Below the pieces are notes generated by a model. It was given only the letters and a program-made list of their open reading frames with translations, did not search any database and was not told where the DNA came from. Shown piece after piece: positions 50,790 to 59,191 of a stretch of 64,000 nt of DNA. Position 1 is the stretch's first letter; each line of letters opens with the position of its first letter. Made by a program: the position numbers and the translations under genes. This stretch comes from Siccirubricoccus deserti (lineage in GTDB: Bacteria > Pseudomonadota > Alphaproteobacteria > Acetobacterales > Acetobacteraceae): assembly GCF_014283215.1 (NCBI RefSeq), contig NZ_JACOMF010000003.1, positions 1 through 64,000 of the forward strand, written 5' to 3'.

Positions 50790-52118
50790 CTACCCGACCG
50801 CCAGCCGCACCAGCCCCGCCACCGCCACCAGCCCGAGCGTCTTCACCACCCCGAACTTCAGCCGGAACAGGCAGACCGCCGCCAGCCCTGCCAGCACCGC
50901 CGCCAGCGGATCGAGGCTCGCCAGCACCGGCACGTCCAGCGCGACCGGGCCGGCGCCCACCTGCCGCACCTCGGCGAACAGCACCCGCAGCCCGAACCAC
51001 AGCGCCAGATTGGCGATGACGCCGACCACCGCTGCCGTCACCCCGGCCAGCGCGCCTTTCAGCTTCGGCGAATCATGCAGCCGCTCGACGAAGGGGGCGC
51101 CGAGGAAGATCCAGGCGAAGCAGGGCATGAAGGTCACCCAGACGGTCAGCAAGGCACCGAACACCCCGCCCCAGATGCCGCCCTGCGCATGCCCCGCCAG
51201 GAAGCCGACGAATTGCAGCACCAGGATCAGCGGCCCCGGCGTGGTCTCCGCCAGCCCCAGGCCGGTCAGCATCTGTCCGGCGGTCAGCCAGCGATAATGC
51301 TCCACCGCTTCCTGCGCCACATAGGCCAGCACCGCATAGGCGCCACCGAAGGTGACCACCGCCATCTTTGAGAAGAACCAGGCGATGTCGCCCCAGACCG
51401 CGGTGCCGTAGAGCATCGCAACCGGCCAGATCCAGAGCGCCAGTGCCACCAGCCCGGCTCGCCTTGCCGCCCCGGTCAGCCGGGCGATCCGCCCCGGCTC
51501 CGCCGCCAGCAGCGCATCCAGCGAAGCAGGTGGCCCCGGCCGTGCCGTGCCATGGCCGCCGGCGGCGAAGGCCTTCGGCATGGCGAAGCCGAGCAGCGCC
51601 GCCGTCAGCACCACCAGCGGGAAGGGTAGCTGGAAGACAAACAGGGCGGCGAAGGCAGCGACGGCCAGCGCCCAGGGCACCGCCCCTCGCAGCGCCCGCC
51701 GGGCCACCCGCAGCAACGCTTCCACCACCAGCACCAGCACGGCGCATTTCAGCCCGAAGAACAGCGCCGCCACCAGCGGCACCTCGCCCAGGGTCGCGTA
51801 GACGATCGACAGCGCCAGCATCACCGCGACGCCGGGCAGGATGAACAGCAGGCCGCCGGCGATGCCGCCCTTCACCCCATGCAGCAGCCAGCCAAGGTAG
51901 GTCGCCAGCTGCGTCGCCTCCGGCCCCGGCAGCAGGGTGCAGAAGTTGAGCGCATGCAGGAAGCGCGTGTCGGAAACCCAGTGGCGCTCATCCACCACCT
52001 CCCGGTGCATCAGCGCGATCTGACCGGCCGGGCCGCCGAAGGACAGGCAGCCGATGCGGAACCAGACCCGCACTGCCTCGGCGTAGGTGGGGAAGGCGCG
52101 CGGCGGCTCGGCGTTCAC
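50790..52118 (-). CDS. chrA: Chromate efflux transporter ChrA
   Basis: 442-residue CHR-family long-chain transporter with two homologous halves. The first half has VWFRIGCLSFGGPAGQIALM and LNFCTLLPGPEATQLATYLG; the second repeats the pattern with FSKMAVVTFGGAYAVLAYV and LGLAETTPGPLILVLQFVG, including the functionally required GGP/PGP motifs. It exports chromate, usually coupled to protons. GTG 52118 overlaps the preceding gene's stop as GTGA, and the product's N-terminus fits the family. Confidence 0.93.
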   Translation of the reverse strand: MNAEPPRAFPTYAEAVRVWFRIGCLSFGGPAGQIALMHREVVDERHWVSDTRFLHALNFCTLLPGPEATQLATYLGWLLHGVKGGIAGGLLFILPGVAVMLALSIVYATLGEVPLVAALFFGLKCAVLVLVVEALLRVARRALRGAVPWALAVAAFAALFVFQLPFPLVVLTAALLGFAMPKAFAAGGHGTARPGPPASLDALLAAEPGRIARLTGAARRAGLVALALWIWPVAMLYGTAVWGDIAWFFSKMAVVTFGGAYAVLAYVAQEAVEHYRWLTAGQMLTGLGLAETTPGPLILVLQFVGFLAGHAQGGIWGGVFGALLTVWVTFMPCFAWIFLGAPFVERLHDSPKLKGALAGVTAAVVGVIANLALWFGLRVLFAEVRQVGAGPVALDVPVLASLDPLAAVLAGLAAVCLFRLKFGVVKTLGLVAVAGLVRLAVG

Positions 52119-52390
52119 CGCAGCACCTCGGGTCGCGGCGCCACGCCCGGCGTATGGCGGCCGGCGATGAACCACAGCGCAATGCGGTCGGGACCGGGGA
52201 TACTGCCGTCCCGCGCCTCGAATATCGCGGCATCGTCGAACCAAGCCATGAACCGATCCCCTTCCAGTCGTAGCCTATGCCAGGCATTCACGACGGCGTG
52301 CCGGCCGCCGGTGACATGATAAAGCCGGAGACGAGACGCCGCCGCATCGCCTTGCAGCACGGAATAGTGGCGGATGTCGTGGACCCTCAC
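52115..52390 (-). CDS. C-terminal LamG/DUF1080-like fragment inside the chromate operon
   Basis: 91 residues from GTG 52390, which overlaps the chrB-like stop as GTGA. The sequence (LYHVTGGRHAVVNAWHRLRL, GDRFMAWFDDAAIFEARDGS, PDRIALWFIAGRHTPG) resembles the last strands of concanavalin-like (DUF1080-type) proteins that accompany chrA in other species. Those are about 200 residues, so the N-terminal half is missing here. Yet couplings on both sides are exact, so it is still translated. Role in chromate resistance unknown. Confidence 0.6.
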   Translation of the reverse strand: MRVHDIRHYSVLQGDAAASRLRLYHVTGGRHAVVNAWHRLRLEGDRFMAWFDDAAIFEARDGSIPGPDRIALWFIAGRHTPGVAPRPEVLR

Positions 52391-53205
52391 GAGGCCGGCC
52401 CCGGCGCCGGCCAATCATGGGTCTCCTCCACCGCGTCGCGGCACCAGCGGTAGAAGGCGTCGTAGAGCGGCATCGCCGCCGCCAGCTGCGCCAGATCGTC
52501 GCGGTACATGCGCGACAGCCCGAGCGAGGCGGCGAGCAGTCCGGCCGCCTGCGGCGCCAGCTCCGGCCGCGCGGTGTCGGCGCCGCGCACGATCAGCGCC
52601 AGCCGCTGCAGCGGCGCGGTCCGCAGCCCGAACTCCTCCAGCATGGTGTCGAAGCTGCAATGCGGGCCGCGGTGGCTCCAGAACACGCCCTCGATGTCGA
52701 AGGGGGTGGCGCCGAAGCGCTCGGCCACCGCCGCCACCTCGGCGGGGGCGACGAAGAGGAACACCGCCGCTGGATCGATGAAGCGGCGGATCAGCCAGGG
52801 GCAGGCGATGCGATCGACCTTCGGCCGGGCCCGCGTCACCCAGAGCGTGCGGCCTTGCGCGTCGCGCGGCGGGATGCGGTCCGGGCGGAGCAGCGGCAGC
52901 CCGGCCGCCGCCCAGGCCGCGAAGCCGCCGTCCAGCACCTCGGCGGCAATGCCTTCATGGCGCAGCCAGGCGGCGGTGCCCTGACTGAGTTTCTGACCAT
53001 GCTGGCAGACCACGACGGCGGTGCGGCCAGCCAGCGCGGGTGCCCATCCGACGACGCCGCGGTGGTCGCGGGCGATGGCGGCGGGCAGTTGGCGCGGGTC
53101 GCGCGCCACATCCTCCGGCAGCCGCACGTCGATCAGCAGCGGTGCGTCGGGCAGGCCGATGCGGCGGGCGAGCTGGGCGGGGGTGATCTCGTTCGGGGCA
53201 GTCAT
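52387..53205 (-). CDS. Rhodanese-ChrB domain chromate resistance protein
   Basis: 272 residues. Residues 1-110 form a rhodanese domain (PLLIDVRLPEDVARDP, active Cys67 in VVCQHGQK). Residues about 115-265 form the ChrB C-terminal domain (WVTRARPKVDRIACPWLIRR, FIDPAAVFLFV, GVFWSHRGPHCSFDTML). ChrB proteins regulate or support ChrA and sense chromate. The usual ChrB N-terminal winged helix is absent, replaced by rhodanese, so direct DNA binding is doubtful. First gene of the coupled trio ending in chrA. Confidence 0.88.
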   Translation of the reverse strand: MTAPNEITPAQLARRIGLPDAPLLIDVRLPEDVARDPRQLPAAIARDHRGVVGWAPALAGRTAVVVCQHGQKLSQGTAAWLRHEGIAAEVLDGGFAAWAAAGLPLLRPDRIPPRDAQGRTLWVTRARPKVDRIACPWLIRRFIDPAAVFLFVAPAEVAAVAERFGATPFDIEGVFWSHRGPHCSFDTMLEEFGLRTAPLQRLALIVRGADTARPELAPQAAGLLAASLGLSRMYRDDLAQLAAAMPLYDAFYRWCRDAVEETHDWPAPGPAS

Positions 53206-53394
53206 GGCACGGGGCGTCCATTCCGGCAGTCGGAAGGTGGACGCGATGCTTGGGCTGACGCCTCACGGGGCGATCGCGGATGCCCCCTGGCGCCGATGAT
53301 GGGAAGCCGGCCCGGCCGATGTCAAGCACGGGCTTTGCTTGCCGCTCCCGCTGCGATCTGCAAGCCTTCTCCCCGAGGGTCAGGGAGCCAACCC

Positions 53395-53793
53395 ATGTCC
53401 GAGACCACGACAGCCATCGTGCCGCCCAGCCGGGAACAATCCGACGCGCTGAAGGCGATCTGGGAGGCGATCGGGCGGGCGGTGCAGAGCGCCACCCACC
53501 TGCAGGTCGTCACCATCCTCGGCAATGCCTCGGTGGACACGGTCAATGGCCTGTCGGAGGTGGTGGTCACCCTGCCGGCATCGTCGCCGGAGGCCGGCTA
53601 CAGCGTGCTCGCCACCAATATCAACCTCGCCCTCGGCGACATCGCCCAGACCTTCAGCCCGGCGCTGCTGGACGGCAGCCACGACAACCTCCTCGTCCTG
53701 CACCAGCAGATGCTGGACAAGGGCCAGACGATCGTCAGGGACAACCTCGAGCTGCTGAAGTCCCTGGTGAAGGAATTGCGTGCCTCCGGCTGA
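53395..53793 (+). CDS. Unknown protein A of a three-gene unit
   Basis: 132 residues, no membrane segment, no signal peptide, helix-rich: SDALKAIWEAIGRAVQSATH, then NGLSEVVVTLPASSPEAG, then a long C-terminal helix (LVLHQQMLDKGQTIVRDNLE). No family is recognised. AGGGAG precedes ATG 53395. Its last 14 bp overlap the GTG start of the next gene, indicating coupled translation and probably a physical partnership. It sits just after the chromate operon, on the opposite strand. Confidence 0.75.
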   Translation: MSETTTAIVPPSREQSDALKAIWEAIGRAVQSATHLQVVTILGNASVDTVNGLSEVVVTLPASSPEAGYSVLATNINLALGDIAQTFSPALLDGSHDNLLVLHQQMLDKGQTIVRDNLELLKSLVKELRASG

Positions 53794-54634
53794 GCCGCCG
53801 CCGGCCTCGCTGCCCGACAATCTCCGGGCGAGCGCCGACGGGCTGCTGCGCGGCCTGCTGACCCTGCAGGTCAACACCATCCTGAAGGATGGAATGACCG
53901 GCGAGCAGGTGCCGACGATCTCCCATGCGCTGATCGATGTCGCCTACGCCTATCTCGACTACCTGCAGGATGTGGCCGGGATGCGGCTGGCCGAGCCGCC
54001 GGGCGCGGCGCGCGGCCCGGCCGAGCAGATGCTGCTCGGCACCTGGCCGCGCCAGCGGCTGGCGGAGGAACAATACGAGACGCTGCGGGGGGATGCGCTG
54101 CTGCCCGCCGCGCCGGCCGAGCGGTTCGGCGGCGACATCCGGGTGACCCCAGGGGTGTTCCACGTGCTGCGGGAGGCGGCGGCACGGGCGCTGAAGGAGC
54201 GCCGCAACGATGGCGCCGCGGATACCGCGGTGCTGCGGCGGATCATCGCCAATTGCGACTCCATCAAGCTGGTGCTGACGAAGCCCGATGCGATGCGGGC
54301 CTGGAATCGGCCACTCGGCGACGGCACGGGCCCTAACCGCGCCGATCTGGTCGGCAACCGCAGCCTGGTCGAGGCCTGGTATGCGGTGCCGGCCAGCGAT
54401 GCCCTGGTCATCCGCCATGCCTGGGAGATCGGGACGGAGCGGATTCTGGCGCAGACCGTAGTGCAGCTGCGCGGCGACATCGTCACCCGGCTTGACCCGG
54501 ACGCCACCGGCATGCCGGCGCTGCAATCGATGCACCAGCTCGGCATCAATGCCGCCCTCAGCCATTGGCATGACCTGCTGGCGCTGGCGGTGCAGATCGC
54601 CGGCCGGGTGCTCGGTCTGGCGAAGGGGCGCTGA
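53780..54634 (+). CDS. Unknown protein B of a three-gene unit
   Basis: 284 residues from GTG 53780. Mostly helical, soluble: TISHALIDVAYAYLDYLQDV, VFHVLREAAARALKERRNDG, NCDSIKLVLTKPDAMRAWNR, LVIRHAWEIGTERILAQTVV, and a hydrophobic C-terminal helix (LALAVQIAGRVLGLA). No motif for catalysis or nucleotide binding is visible and no family is recognised. Overlaps gene A by 14 bp and is followed by gene C after 9 bp. Confidence 0.75.
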   Translation: MPPAEPPPASLPDNLRASADGLLRGLLTLQVNTILKDGMTGEQVPTISHALIDVAYAYLDYLQDVAGMRLAEPPGAARGPAEQMLLGTWPRQRLAEEQYETLRGDALLPAAPAERFGGDIRVTPGVFHVLREAAARALKERRNDGAADTAVLRRIIANCDSIKLVLTKPDAMRAWNRPLGDGTGPNRADLVGNRSLVEAWYAVPASDALVIRHAWEIGTERILAQTVVQLRGDIVTRLDPDATGMPALQSMHQLGINAALSHWHDLLALAVQIAGRVLGLAKGR

Positions 54635-54643
54635 GGCGGCGGC

Positions 54644-55261
54644 ATGCCGGTCAGGCTGCGGCTCTTCATCGGGGTGTCGGACCGCCTGCAGGATGCCTCG
54701 CCGCTCGGCCGGCTGCTGCGGGAGGGAAGGCTCAGGATCGACAGCTGGGGGCCGGAGCCGGCGCGCGACGGAGTGGTGCTGCGCACCGTCATCGCCCTCG
54801 ATGGCGACGTCGCTCAATTCGTCTCGCCGCGCTGGGCGGCGTCGGTGCCGGCGCGGCAGGTGTCGGCGACCATGGCGGCGCATGAGGCCAAGGTGCAGGA
54901 GGTCTCGGCGGCGGCCTTCGGGCGCATCCACCAAATCCTCGGTGGCGGTGTCATCCTGCTGGTCGGGCTGGCAGGCACCGGGGCGGGAAGTGGCTTCGCC
55001 GCCCTCGGCATCGATCCGCTGGCGCTGGTGGCGCTGCTTGGCTGGTCGCCGCCGCCGATCACGGGAATCGGCAGCGGCCTCAACATCGTGCTCAGCTGGT
55101 ACGCCAGCCATCGCGGCTGGCCCTGGATCCGGCGCCGCAGCGCCGGCATCGCCTGGCGGATGGGGCGGCGGCCGCTGCTCTGGTGGCTGCGGCGCCGCTT
55201 TTCGCCAGGGACGGTCGGCCGGCTGCTGCGGCCGGATGAGGTCAGGCGACGCTCGATGTAG
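54644..55261 (+). CDS. Unknown membrane protein C of a three-gene unit
   Basis: 205 residues. The N-terminal 95 are soluble (VRLRLFIGVSDRLQDASPLG, then VRTVIALDGDVAQFVSPRW-like), followed by two hydrophobic stretches (ILGGGVILLVGLAGTGAG and PLALVALLGWSPPPIT) and an Arg-rich tail (WLRRRFSPGTVGRLLRP). This suggests a membrane anchor for proteins A and B. No family recognised. Its final 20 bp overlap the convergent Mn-catalase gene. Confidence 0.72.
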   Translation: MPVRLRLFIGVSDRLQDASPLGRLLREGRLRIDSWGPEPARDGVVLRTVIALDGDVAQFVSPRWAASVPARQVSATMAAHEAKVQEVSAAAFGRIHQILGGGVILLVGLAGTGAGSGFAALGIDPLALVALLGWSPPPITGIGSGLNIVLSWYASHRGWPWIRRRSAGIAWRMGRRPLLWWLRRRFSPGTVGRLLRPDEVRRRSM

Positions 55262-56111
55262 ACCCCGAGGGATCATTCGCCGCCGCCGGCGACACCTGTT
55301 CCAGCTGCGCCCCGCCATCCGGGCGCGGCGGCGCCAGCATCGGCTCGCCGCCCAGCGGCTCGCTGATCATCGGCTCGAACTTGCCTTTGCCATCCAGCGA
55401 GGCGCCCTCGGTCCAGCGACCCGCCGGCACTTGCTTGTCGATGCGGTGGCCGAAATAGGCATAGGAGAAGCGGTTCGCCTCCTGCTCCTGCGGGAAGCTG
55501 TTCGGGATCGGCAGCACCTTCTCCATGCCGCCGAGTTCCTCGATCACAGCCAGCCATTGCTGCTGGTGCATGGTGTCGCGGGCGATGAGAAAGGACAGCA
55601 TGTCACGCATGCCAGGATCGTCGGTCATGCCGTAGAGCCTGACGGCCAGCGCCCGGCCGGTGGCCTCGGCGGTGACATTCGCCAGCATGTCGGCGGCGAG
55701 GTTGCCGCTGGCATAGACATGGCTGGCATTGAACGGCACGCCATTGCAATTCTCCGGCGTCGCGCCGAGGCCGGTCGAGAGAATGTGCCGCAGGTTCATG
55801 CCGCCGAGCACCGCGCCGGCAACGCCATCCTGCGCGACATCCTCCTGCATCGACAGCGGCGCACCCTCGAGGTTCAGTGCGACGGCGGTCGAGAGCATCT
55901 CGATATGGCCGATCTCCTCGGTGCCGGTGTTGATCAGCATGTCGCGGTACTTCTTCGGGCTGCGGCTGCCCCAGCCCTGGAAGAGGTACTGCATCATGAC
56001 GCGGATCTCGCCCTCGACGCCGCCGATCGCCTGTTGCAGGGCGCGGGCGAAGATCGGGTTGGGCTTCTCGACACGCACGGGATATTGCAGCTTGCCGTCG
56101 GTATAGAACAT
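55242..56111 (-). CDS. Manganese catalase
   Basis: 289-residue dimanganese catalase. The ligands align with those of the Lactobacillus enzyme: Glu35, Glu66 and His69 in the first helical pair (NTGTEEIGHIEM), Glu149 and His182 in the second (ARDTMHQQQW). It disproportionates hydrogen peroxide without haem. Start ATG 56111 opens MFYTDGKLQYPVRV, as in homologues. Closest neighbour on the same strand is a YciF-type gene, so peroxide and general stress genes are grouped here. Confidence 0.93.
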   Translation of the reverse strand: MFYTDGKLQYPVRVEKPNPIFARALQQAIGGVEGEIRVMMQYLFQGWGSRSPKKYRDMLINTGTEEIGHIEMLSTAVALNLEGAPLSMQEDVAQDGVAGAVLGGMNLRHILSTGLGATPENCNGVPFNASHVYASGNLAADMLANVTAEATGRALAVRLYGMTDDPGMRDMLSFLIARDTMHQQQWLAVIEELGGMEKVLPIPNSFPQEQEANRFSYAYFGHRIDKQVPAGRWTEGASLDGKGKFEPMISEPLGGEPMLAPPRPDGGAQLEQVSPAAANDPSGSTSSVA

Positions 56112-56337
56112 GGGTTGCTCCGGGCTGGGGTGTCCCTAGGCAACAGCCGTGGCGCGGCGAGAGTTCGGGGCCAGAGCCGCAATGAGGGCGAAGGATCGCC
56201 AGCCCGTGATGCGGCCGGGTGGAGCGGCAGGCACCGAATGATGGACGGGGGCGGACACTGCCGTGCCCACCCCCGCCTCGCATTCGCTAACCGACGCGCC
56301 GGTTCAGCCGGCCGACACCTTGCGGCGCGGCCTGAAC

Positions 56338-56883
56338 TCAGGCCGCCGTGGAACGCCGGCCGCCACGCTTGTCGTTCGCCGGTTCCGTCTGTTGGGCACT
56401 CTCGAGGGCCGCCGGATTCACCTCGCGCTCAGCGAGCTGGGAGAGCTTCTCGTCGGTCTGCTTTTCCTCGGCCAGGGTCTCGGCCAGGAGATTCGCCAGC
56501 TCCTTCTGGCCGCAGGCCTTGGCCATGGCGACCATGGTGCCGTAGGAGGCGATCTCGTAGTGCTCCACGCGCTGCTGGCCGGCGATGATCAGCGCGTCCA
56601 TCAGCGGGCCCTTGTCATGCTCCTCGAGCTCGCCCTGGGCTTCCTCGATGATCCCGCGCATGCCCTCGCAGACCTTCCGGCCCGGCCGGCCGCCGAGCAT
56701 CTCCAGCGCCTTCTCCAGCCGCTCGACCTGCCCCTCGGTCTGCTCGACATGCATCTGTAGCGCATCCTTCACGGACTGCGCGCTGGCTTTCTTCATCATC
56801 CGCGGCATCGCCCGCAGCGCCTGCTTCTCGGCGCTGTAGGCATCGCGCAACTGCTCGACCATCAGCTTGGTGATTTCGTCCAT
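56338..56883 (-). CDS. YciF/DUF892 ferritin-like protein
   Basis: 181 residues of a ferritin-like four-helix bundle: LMVEQLRDAYSAEKQALRAM, LQMHVEQTEGQVERLEKALE, VCEGMRGIIEEAQGELEEHD, RVEHYEIASYGTMVAMAKAC. Metal-site candidates are the E-x6-Y and E..H pairs in helices 2 and 4. Family members are induced by osmotic and oxidative stress; the reaction is unknown. ATG 56883 has AAGGAC upstream; a longer form from 56934 is open but unlike the family. The C-terminus is extended and charged. Confidence 0.9.
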   Translation of the reverse strand: MDEITKLMVEQLRDAYSAEKQALRAMPRMMKKASAQSVKDALQMHVEQTEGQVERLEKALEMLGGRPGRKVCEGMRGIIEEAQGELEEHDKGPLMDALIIAGQQRVEHYEIASYGTMVAMAKACGQKELANLLAETLAEEKQTDEKLSQLAEREVNPAALESAQQTEPANDKRGGRRSTAA

Positions 56884-56964
56884 CTCGCCGGTCCTTCGCG
56901 CGCGCGGCCGAAGCGGCTGCGCGTGCCGAGGCAACGGGCGGAACCGGGGAGGAGTTGCGGGCGG

Positions 56965-57912
56965 TCAGGCGCTCGCCGCGTCCAGCGCCTGCACCTCCGC
57001 CGGGCTGAGCTTCAGCGTCACCGCCTTCACCAGCTCCTCGATCTGCGCGTCGCTGGTGGCGCTGGCGATCGGCGCCGTCACCGCCGGCTTGGCCAGCAGC
57101 CAGGCCAGCGACACCTGTGCCGGTGTGGCGCCCTTGGCTGCCGCCACTTGGTCGAGCGCCGCCAGCACCTTGTGGCCACGTTCGTTCAGATACTTTACCA
57201 TGCTGGCGCCGCGCTTGCTCTTGCCGAAATCCGCCTCCGACCGGTACTTGCCCGAAAGGAAGCCGGCCGCCAGCGCATAATAATTGATGACCCCGATACC
57301 TTCCGCCTGGCAGAGCGGGCCGAGCTCGGCCTCGAAATCGGCGCGGTCCATCAGGTTGTACAGCGGTTGCAGCGTCTCGTAGCGCGGGATGCCGAGCTTC
57401 GCGCTCACCTCCAGCGCCGCCTTCAGCCGGGGCGCGGTGTAGTTGGAGGCGCCAATGGCCCGCACCTTCCCCGCCTTGATCAGTTCGGCGAAGGTCGACA
57501 GCGTCTCCTCCAGCGGGGTGTCCGGGTCGTCGCGGTGCGCCTGGTAGAGATCGACGTAATCGGTTTTCAGCCGGCGCAGCGAGGCGTCGATCTCCTCCAG
57601 GATCCAGGTGCGGGACAGGCCCTGGCGGCCATTGCCCATCTTCATCCCGACCTTGGTCAGGATCTGCACCTTGTGGCGGCCGCCGCGCGCGGCGAGCCAG
57701 TCCCCGATGATGGTCTCGCTCTCGCCGCCCTGGTGGCCGGGCACCCAGTAGGAATAGACATCCGCCGTATCGATCGCGGTCAGCCCGACCTCGACCAGCC
57801 TATCGAGGATGTGGTGGGAGGCACCAGCATCCACCGTCCAGCCGAAGATGTTGCCGCCGAACACGATGGGCGGCACGGCGATGCCGGACCGGCCGAGGCT
57901 GCGCTGTTCCAT
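56965..57912 (-). CDS. Aldo/keto reductase
   Basis: 315-residue (beta/alpha)8 NADPH-dependent reductase. Catalytic tetrad Asp48, Tyr53, Lys87 and His126 (TAIDTADVYSYW, LTKVGMKM, YQAHRDDP) is complete. The YSYWVPGHQGGESETIIGDW segment groups it with the YajO/Mgs-like AKRs. It would reduce aldehydes or alpha-keto compounds, consistent with the neighbouring peroxide/stress genes. It stands 81 bp upstream of the YciF-type gene on the same strand. Confidence 0.93.
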   Translation of the reverse strand: MEQRSLGRSGIAVPPIVFGGNIFGWTVDAGASHHILDRLVEVGLTAIDTADVYSYWVPGHQGGESETIIGDWLAARGGRHKVQILTKVGMKMGNGRQGLSRTWILEEIDASLRRLKTDYVDLYQAHRDDPDTPLEETLSTFAELIKAGKVRAIGASNYTAPRLKAALEVSAKLGIPRYETLQPLYNLMDRADFEAELGPLCQAEGIGVINYYALAAGFLSGKYRSEADFGKSKRGASMVKYLNERGHKVLAALDQVAAAKGATPAQVSLAWLLAKPAVTAPIASATSDAQIEELVKAVTLKLSPAEVQALDAASA

Positions 57913-58003
57913 CCTGCCTGTTCTCCCTTGGACGTGCGGACAGGATGGGGGTTGCGGCAGCAGGCGTAAACCGGGTGCCAGCGCCGGGATCGGGCGGCCC
58001 CGC

Positions 58004-59191
58004 TCAGCGCTTCAGCAGCCCCGCCGCGGCCAGCGCCTTGCGGATGACCTGGTCCGGACCGGTGCCTGGCCAGGGTCCGGACGTGTCGCGCCGCGGTGGC
58101 GCGACCTGCGCAGCACCATCGCGGCCGATGGCGATGACCCGCCCCGCCAGCTCGCTCGGTGCCACCGGGCGCGGCGCCTCGGCGGCGGCGATGCCGAAGA
58201 AGGCGGCGATGCGCTGGGTGGAGGACACGCCGACATCGAGGATGAAGGGCGCCGCAGCCGCCACCCCGCTGGCGGGATCGACCGGCACGCCATGCGCCAT
58301 GCCGGCGATGCCATGGTACTCGACCAGCGGAACACCCGCGGCGTCCCGCCAGGCGCGGTGGGTGTGGCCGGGCTCCGCCGGCACCGTCACCGGCGCGTCC
58401 GCCAACCCGTGCAGGGCGGTCCATTGCTTGACGAGTTCGGCTGCATTGGCCGGGCGGACCGTGGTGTCCGCCTCTCCCTGCCACACCGCGACCCGCGGCC
58501 AGGGCCCGCGATGCGGCGAGGCGGCGCGGACCAGCCCGGCCCACGCCGCCGCGCCACGCGGCCGTCCGCCCGCCATCGCCTCGAAGGCTTGCGGCATGCT
58601 GGCGGCGCTGCCGTAGGGCAGGCCGGCGATGATGGCGCCGGCGGCGAAGACCTCCGGACAGGTCGCCAGCATCGCCGCCGTCATGGCGCCGCCGGCGGAC
58701 AGGCCGGTGATGAAGATCCGCCGTGCATCCAGGCTGTGCTGTGCCACCAGATGCGCAATCGCCTGGCGGATGCTCTCGGCCTCGCCCTGGCCACGGGTGG
58801 TGTCGCCCGGCTCGAACCAGTTGAAGCAGCGGTTGGGGTTGTTGGCCTGGCGCTGTTCCGGCAGCAGCAGGGCGAAGCCATGCCGCGCCGCCAGGGTGGA
58901 CCAGCCGCAGCCCTGGTCGTAGCCGGCAGCGGTCTGGGTGCAGCCATGCAGGGCGACGACCAGCGGCGCGCCGACGGGCAGCCCGTCCGGCACGAAGGCC
59001 AGCATGGCAAGATGGCCGGGATCGCTGCCGAAGCCGGTAACCGGCCGCAGATGCGGCGCGCTGGCCGCGTTTGCAGGCTTCATCCTGGCACCGCCCTGAC
59101 GGACGAGGTCGGCAAGGCTGAAATAGGGCTTGCCCAAGAGCAGTCCTTTCAAGGCCGGAGCGGCCTCACCTCGGCCACAACCGGCCGACAT
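58004..59191 (-). CDS. PHB depolymerase family esterase
   Basis: 395 residues if started at ATG 59191; ATG 59083 (MKPANAASAP) is also possible. Alpha/beta-hydrolase with nucleophile Ser165 in ITGLSAGGAMT, oxyanion HGCTQTAAGYDQGCGW, and a late His in GMAHGVPVD; AWAGLVRAASPHRGPWPRVA and VWQGEADTTVRPANAAELVK are family blocks. Members cleave short polyhydroxyalkanoates or feruloyl/acetyl esters. The C-terminal 80 residues are Ala/Pro-rich. No signal peptide with either start, so an intracellular role is likely. Confidence 0.87.
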   Translation of the reverse strand: MSAGCGRGEAAPALKGLLLGKPYFSLADLVRQGGARMKPANAASAPHLRPVTGFGSDPGHLAMLAFVPDGLPVGAPLVVALHGCTQTAAGYDQGCGWSTLAARHGFALLLPEQRQANNPNRCFNWFEPGDTTRGQGEAESIRQAIAHLVAQHSLDARRIFITGLSAGGAMTAAMLATCPEVFAAGAIIAGLPYGSAASMPQAFEAMAGGRPRGAAAWAGLVRAASPHRGPWPRVAVWQGEADTTVRPANAAELVKQWTALHGLADAPVTVPAEPGHTHRAWRDAAGVPLVEYHGIAGMAHGVPVDPASGVAAAAPFILDVGVSSTQRIAAFFGIAAAEAPRPVAPSELAGRVIAIGRDGAAQVAPPRRDTSGPWPGTGPDQVIRKALAAAGLLKR

